From Kiritimatiellia bacterium (GTDB lineage: Bacteria > Verrucomicrobiota > Kiritimatiellia > JAFGHX01): a stretch of DNA of 57,888 bases. Every line of letters begins with the position of its first letter. Within the stretch, counting starts at the first letter, position 1. The DNA lies in assembly GCA_016929905.1 (NCBI GenBank), contig JAFGHX010000039.1:1-57888 (forward strand), in the 5' to 3' direction. A model generated the notes under the pieces. The model ran no database searches and had not been told where the DNA came from. It worked only from the letters and a program-made list of their open reading frames with translations. The translations under genes and the position numbers were made by a program. This document shows, piece by piece, positions 53,947 to 57,888 of the stretch.

Positions 53947-55635
53947 GTGGCCGCTATCGCGGCTCTCCTGCTTCCGCTCCCCCACGCGCTGGCCGACCGC
54001 GAAGCCCAAAAGCCGCACATGCAGTTTTCCGGCAGCGTCGACGTGCCGGAGGCCGGGCTCCAGATCAAGATCATGTCTTCCGCCTACGAGCTGGCGCGGC
54101 ATCCGCCGGCGGTGCACACCTACAGCTACACCAAGGACGGCCAGCTCTTCCGCGCCCAACGCTACGAGCCGATCGAGCTCTGGCGGCACCAGCAGCTTGC
54201 CGGCAAATGGGTTGACCGCCACAACAACCACCTCGTCCTGGCCAGGATCAACCAACCGCTGCCCAAGGGCTTCGAGAAACGGCATGTCGCCCGCGAAGAG
54301 TTCGAGCAGGCGCTCGCCGAATTCGCGGCGCAGGGCCACGCCTGGACCATGGAATCGCTCGCCAAATGGGCCGCCGACTTCGTGGGGGCGGCCGGCGCGA
54401 AGGGGGCGCCGGTCTTGCCGCGCCCGTTCCAGCTCGAACAGCTCTTCCGTTTCTCCTTCGACGGGGAGCGCCCGAGCAAGATCGGCTATGCGTTCCTGCC
54501 CAAGTCGGCCCATCCCGCCTATCGCCACGTCGAGGGGCAGTGGTTCTTCGCCTATTTCGACCTGAACGCCGATATCGACCTCCGCAAGGCGGTCGATACC
54601 ATCCATCTGAAATTCTTCCCCGGTATCGCCCCCGCACCGCCGCCGGCCGACGCGCCGGTCAAGCCGCACCCCACCCCGTCCCGGGGCTCGTCCCAGCGGC
54701 AGGGCGGCGGGCGCGACGAGATCAAACTGACCTACCCGTCCCAGCAGAATGTCGCCAGCCGCAACGAGGTGATCGCGGCCATCAGCGGGCTGCCGGACTG
54801 GTGGTGCACGGAGACGGCCCACTTCATGTTCGTCTCCAATACCCAAGGCCGCCACCGCCATATCGTCCGCCAACTGACGGTCGACATGGAACACCTGCGC
54901 GCCGGTTACGAACAGCTTGTACCGGCCCGCAAACCGATCGATGTGGTCAACGTGGTCAAGGTGTTCGCGACGCCCGAGGCGTACGTGGCCTATGTCGGTG
55001 CCGAACACCAATGGAGCGCCGGGCTGTGGCTGGCGGCCCAGCGCGAACTGGTCCTGCGGCCGACCAAGCTGACCGGGGTCAAGAGCCAGACCGACCCCTT
55101 GCTCCGGGCCGCGTTCGGCCAAGGCTTCCTCCAATACCTGTACTACGCCTTCGACGCCGTGCGCCCGGCCGCCTGGTTCGGTGAAGGGCACGCCGCTTTC
55201 TTCGAGAACGCGCTCGTGCGCGACGGCCGCCTGCGCGTGGATGAAGACCAAGCAAGAGGCGTCGCGCTCGCGCAGCAGGTCAGCCGGCGCCGGGTCGACG
55301 CCGCCACGCTCGAGGCGCTCCTGCGCACCCCCTACCCCGAATTCGACGGCGACAGCCGGGAGGTACAGGACGCAAAACGGCTGCTGGCCTGGGCGCTCGT
55401 CCACTACCTGCGTAAGGCCGCCGGCCAGGAACAGCCCGCCCCCTACGCCGGCCTGCTCGACACCTACGCCGACGCGCTGTGGGAGACCCGCGACGGCGAC
55501 AAGGCGACCGCCAAAGCCTTCGCGGGTGTCGATATGACCGCCTTCACCGCCGCATTCGTCGCATTCTGGCAGTCCGTCGAGCGGCGCGGCGCCGCGCGCC
55601 GGCACCCGCTCTTCGCCGCGCCGGCGGCGCGCTGA
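53947..55635 (+). CDS. DUF1570-family paralogue with a lost zinc-binding motif
   Basis: About 562 residues, parallel over its whole length to the DUF1570 protein at 51155. GTG 53947 opens a signal peptide (AAIAALLLPLPHALA) and follows GGGAGGG. An ATG at 53848 is possible and would add 33 Arg-rich residues. The fold landmarks remain (TAHFMFVSNTQ, YYAFDAVRPAAWFGEGHAAFFE with Glu413). However, the segment aligned to HEAFH reads GQGFL (391-395), removing both zinc His and the catalytic Glu. It is probably a non-catalytic secreted relative, perhaps a binding or regulatory partner. Not a pseudogene: the frame is intact and the codon use normal. Confidence 0.8.
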   Translation: MAAIAALLLPLPHALADREAQKPHMQFSGSVDVPEAGLQIKIMSSAYELARHPPAVHTYSYTKDGQLFRAQRYEPIELWRHQQLAGKWVDRHNNHLVLARINQPLPKGFEKRHVAREEFEQALAEFAAQGHAWTMESLAKWAADFVGAAGAKGAPVLPRPFQLEQLFRFSFDGERPSKIGYAFLPKSAHPAYRHVEGQWFFAYFDLNADIDLRKAVDTIHLKFFPGIAPAPPPADAPVKPHPTPSRGSSQRQGGGRDEIKLTYPSQQNVASRNEVIAAISGLPDWWCTETAHFMFVSNTQGRHRHIVRQLTVDMEHLRAGYEQLVPARKPIDVVNVVKVFATPEAYVAYVGAEHQWSAGLWLAAQRELVLRPTKLTGVKSQTDPLLRAAFGQGFLQYLYYAFDAVRPAAWFGEGHAAFFENALVRDGRLRVDEDQARGVALAQQVSRRRVDAATLEALLRTPYPEFDGDSREVQDAKRLLAWALVHYLRKAAGQEQPAPYAGLLDTYADALWETRDGDKATAKAFAGVDMTAFTAAFVAFWQSVERRGAARRHPLFAAPAAR

Positions 55636-55935
55636 AGCGCCTGCACCCGCGCGCGGTTATCAGGTGTCCGTGCTCCGTATCCGTGGTCCGGGCCCGTGAC
55701 TGTCCGTGTTCGTCCGTGTTCGTCCGTGTCGCCGTTCTCGAGAAGGGCGCTCTTGGGCCGCGCGTGCGGGCGGCGAAGAAGGCCAAAAAGAACTGGACAC
55801 CCCTCGTATCGTCCTGTAGTATTGCGCGCTTCTTGGGTCGTCAACGGCGCGGCAGAGCCCCGCGTTGAGCCGAACAGCGGCGGCTCGTGCGGCGCCGCGC
55901 GACTATGAAGCGATCATGAGGAGCAGTCGGAACGT
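55636..55935. repeat. intergenic region with GTCCGTGTTC direct repeat
   Basis: At 55702-55730 the 10-bp word GTCCGTGTTC is repeated almost three times. Looser copies precede it (about 55658-55690), and CTCGAG with flanks follows at about 55737. An AGGAG at 55919-55923, 12 nt before the RRM start, is a distant RBS. No gene seen. Confidence 0.6.
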
Positions 55936-56187
55936 ATGAAGACCTTGTATGTGGGAAACCTGGCGTTCAGTGCGACGGAGTCGGATATCGAGAACCTGTT
56001 CTCCGAACAGGGCACCGTACACTCGTGCAAGTTGATCGTGGACCGCGACACGGGCAAGTCGCGCGGGTTCGCCTTTGTCGAGATGGACGACGAACAGGCC
56101 CAGAACGCGATCGTCAAGCTCAACGGCGCCATGCTCGGCGGCCGGCCCCTGCGCGTGAACGAGGCGCGCGAACGGCGGGAAAGGTAG
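55936..56187 (+). CDS. RRM-type RNA-binding protein
   Basis: An 83-residue protein made of a single RNA-recognition motif. RNP2 is LYVGNL near the N-terminus; RNP1 is SRGFAFVEM in the middle, with the aromatic residues that stack on RNA. It ends in an Arg/Glu-rich tail. It is similar to the small bacterial and cyanobacterial Rbp proteins that act in cold or stress response and mRNA handling. Single gene. Its TAG stop is the TAG of the GTAG hairpin at 56184-56208, so the repeat inserted exactly at, or has rebuilt, the 3' end. Confidence 0.92.
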   Translation: MKTLYVGNLAFSATESDIENLFSEQGTVHSCKLIVDRDTGKSRGFAFVEMDDEQAQNAIVKLNGAMLGGRPLRVNEARERRER

Positions 56188-56208
56188 AAGCGGCGTCCCG
56201 CCGCTTCC
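56184..56208 (+). repeat. GTAG-headed REP hairpin overlapping the RRM stop codon
   Basis: GTAG, AAGCGGCG, TCC, CGCCGCTT. All 25 bases are identical to the reverse complement of 22983-23007. The TAG serves as the RRM gene stop codon. Confidence 0.88.
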
Positions 56209-56274
56209 TCCGGGCCGCCGGCCCGGGTCCCCCGGCGTCACAATGCGTGCCCGCGCGCGCGGCAGGCAACCGTC

Positions 56275-56710
56275 CTTGTTTCTGCCCGCGAAACCACGCG
56301 AAAAGCGCGCGAAACACAGAACACGCTCAGCCGAACACGGCAGCAACTTTGAACGGTTTGCGCGACGGCACCGCTCCCAACCACCACGTCCTCCGCCGCG
56401 CAAACAACTCAAAGTTGCTGCGTCCGCATTCTCTTCCCATTCTGAAGGCGCTCGTTGCGGGAATCGAGGATGGCCACGCCGCTGAACACGTCGTATCGGC
56501 ACTCATAATGCCGCGGCGTGGCAATCCTTTCGATTCCCGCAACAACCGCAGGCACGTCAGAACGCTCCGGCCAACTGCCGGCCGCTCCTCCGCGACCTCT
56601 GCGAGCTCGAGCGAGTCTGCGAGCGGGCGAGAGACACATCTCCTTTCGCGTGCCTTTCGCGCTGTGCCACGCCGTAGCCTCCGGGCGAAGGCGGGCCTTT
56701 TCGCGGGCAC
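56275..56710. repeat. repeat-rich intergenic block (three families)
   Basis: A 645-bp gap (56188-56833) with no gene. CAGCAACTTTGAACGG (from 56341) and CAAACAACTCAAAGTTGCTG (56401-56420) form a large imperfect inverted repeat related to 36012-36030. The arms at 56457-56482 and 56513-56540 form a long hairpin (copy B of the 50408-50490 element). CCACGCCGTAG then CCGGGCGAAGGCGGGCC (about 56667-56696) matches 36160-36190. CGCGAAAA words occur at 56286-56312. Confidence 0.8.
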
Positions 56711-56833
56711 TTCTGCTCCGCCGCGTGCCGCCGCCATTCCAGGCTTGCAAACCGCCTGCGATCGGTGTCAAATAGCAGACTGTCGAGTCGAATGCAGTCT
56801 GTGTGATTGCCGCCCAGCAAAGGAGGACCTCAA

Positions 56834-57478
56834 ATGGCGAGCGCGTTGGATGTGTTTCTGAAGGCGACGAACCTCGATGCGATCCTCAAGGCCCTGAGCA
56901 GCGGGGCGCTCGTGCGCAAGACGCTGGGCACCTTCTTCCAGGTCGCCGCGGTCGTGCTGGGCCTGTTCCTGCTCGTGAAATGGTTCCCCGCCTGGGGATT
57001 CATGCGCGCGCTCGGCTTCTTCGGCTGGATAGGCTACGCCATCTGGCAACTGGTCTTCCTCTACGCCGCGTTCCTCGCTGTCAAGGTGCTGTTCATCCGC
57101 GCGGGCGAGGTGAAAAGCCTGCCCGACTCCGATTACGTCGTCATGCCGATCGTGGCGATCCTGTTCAAGGCGCTCGGCGAGATGGCGTTTGTGGCGCTGG
57201 GCGTGATGAGCGTGCCGGCCATGATCCTGCGCTGGCTCGGCGGCGAACCGGTGCGCTTCATGTTCCAGCAGGTGCCCATCCAGAACGCGTTCCTGGCCGG
57301 TATCTTCCTGCTGGCCGGGTTCTGGGTGCTGGGCTTCTTCGCCGTGGTCGCCACGCGGCTGTCGGCGGAATGGACGCTCGCCATCTTCTCCATCGCCAAC
57401 GACGTCAACCGCCTGCGCCGGCACGCCGTGGACGAGAACCCCGACGCCCAGCCCGCCGAAAGCGGCGCCGCGGAATAG
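56834..57478 (+). CDS. multi-pass membrane protein of unknown function
   Basis: A 214-residue protein; AAAGGAGG is placed 7 nt before ATG 56834, the strongest RBS in the window. After an amphipathic start there are about four to five hydrophobic helices: FFQVAAVVLGLFLLVKWF, GYAIWQLVFLYAAFLAVKVL, YVVMPIVAILFKALGEMAFV and AFLAGIFLLAGFWVLGFFAV. The acidic tail (DENPDAQPAESGAAE) is probably cytoplasmic. No family recognised. Single gene. Confidence 0.75.
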   Translation: MASALDVFLKATNLDAILKALSSGALVRKTLGTFFQVAAVVLGLFLLVKWFPAWGFMRALGFFGWIGYAIWQLVFLYAAFLAVKVLFIRAGEVKSLPDSDYVVMPIVAILFKALGEMAFVALGVMSVPAMILRWLGGEPVRFMFQQVPIQNAFLAGIFLLAGFWVLGFFAVVATRLSAEWTLAIFSIANDVNRLRRHAVDENPDAQPAESGAAE

Positions 57479-57581
57479 CGCCAGCCGCGCAGGGACTGTC
57501 GAGGCCTGGCGTCATCCGCCGCGCAGTTGAAACGGGATACCTGGCGGTGAGCGCCTGGCCCGGGTCGTGGGGAAAGCCAAC

Positions 57582-57602
57582 GCTTGACGTCCAACGTCAA
57601 GC
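57582..57602. promoter_or_regulatory. 9-bp perfect inverted repeat before the ORF6N gene
   Basis: GCTTGACGT, CCA, ACGTCAAGC. It ends 10 nt before the ATG at 57613, where a phage-type repressor or antirepressor operator could lie. It may equally be a chance dyad. Confidence 0.4.
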
Positions 57603-57612
57603 AACGCGCAAC

Positions 57613-57825
57613 ATGAGCGAACTGCCCGCCAAGTACGATGCGGACGGCCTCCGCGATCGAATCTTCACGATTCGTGGCGAGAAGGTCATCCTTGATGCTG
57701 ATCTCGCAACGATCTACGGGGTGCAGACGAAAGTGCTCAACCAGGCGGTCAAACGCCATGCCGACAAGTTCCCCGCTGACTTCATGTTCCGCCTGGCTAA
57801 ATACTGCCCGACGCAAATACGCTAA
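57613..57825 (+). pseudogene. truncated ORF6N (KilA-N-related) DNA-binding protein
   Basis: A 70-codon frame whose first ~62 residues match the ORF6N domain: IFTIRGEKVILDADLATIYG, VQTKVLNQAVKRHADKFPADFMFRL. In full-length relatives the domain continues into a strand-rich part and a C-terminal extension. Here the match stops after FMFRL, and a few unrelated codons lead to a stop at 57825. It therefore looks truncated by a rearrangement or insertion near 57800. ORF6N proteins come from phages and mobile islands. The remaining bases to the window end show nothing nameable. Confidence 0.7.
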
Positions 57826-57888
57826 CGTATGGCGGTGCTCTTTTCGCCTCTGGCAAGGCGCGCGCTTGGGGGAATGCCTGGAAGGCCT

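Overview
The window is a high-GC chromosomal segment from a Gram-negative-type bacterium. The gene set points to the PVC superphylum or a neighbouring lineage such as Kiritimatiellota, Lentisphaerota, Verrucomicrobiota, Planctomycetota or Hydrogenedentota. The indicators are an IclR regulator beside formylglycine sulfatases, an ECF sigma/FecR-LamG pair, giant secreted CotH/LTD/Calx-beta proteins, DUF1570 proteins, a TMTC-like TPR membrane protein and tandem zinc-ribbon HDOD proteins. The phylum cannot be settled from this sequence. No rRNA, tRNA or CRISPR array was seen.

Layout. 1-4.5 kb: a 34-bp tandem repeat, a small Cys-rich protein, then an IclR regulator translationally coupled to a sulfatase and followed by a second sulfatase (sulfated-glycan use). 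4.6-18.6 kb: a signalling island, almost all on the + strand. It holds a PP2C phosphatase/cyclic-nucleotide-binding fusion, an aminotransferase remnant, two [CheD-like + zinc-ribbon HDOD] cassettes, a third HDOD gene without a CheD partner, a five-PAS histidine kinase, a sigma-54 response regulator, and a receiver/orphan/receiver-kinase group with a clear -24/-12 promoter in front. 18.7-46.4 kb (mostly - strand): two TIM-barrel isomerases, three very large exported proteins (1025, about 2333 and 2676 aa) sharing one C-terminal module, the ECF sigma/FecR-LamG operon that drives the 2333-aa protein, a small membrane/secreted gene group and a TMTC-like protein. 46.8-57.9 kb: an ARPP-1/DUF6569 secreted protein, two membrane proteins, a LysM protein, a DUF1570 metallopeptidase and a paralogue that has lost its zinc site, with a REP-associated tyrosine transposase (RAYT) between them, an RRM protein, a membrane protein and a truncated ORF6N gene.

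How it may work together. The most distinctive part is the signalling island. Both CheD-like proteins keep the family fold and the catalytic His but lack the catalytic Cys and Thr, so they are unlikely to be deamidases. They are paired one-to-one with HDOD proteins and sit beside a kinase/sigma-54 activator pair and what looks like its target promoter. The second theme is repeats. GTAG-headed hairpins matching RAYT biology lie on both sides of the RAYT gene and across the last third of the window, and in several places they provide the stop codon of the gene next to them. At least five other dispersed or tandem repeat families fill the intergenic DNA.
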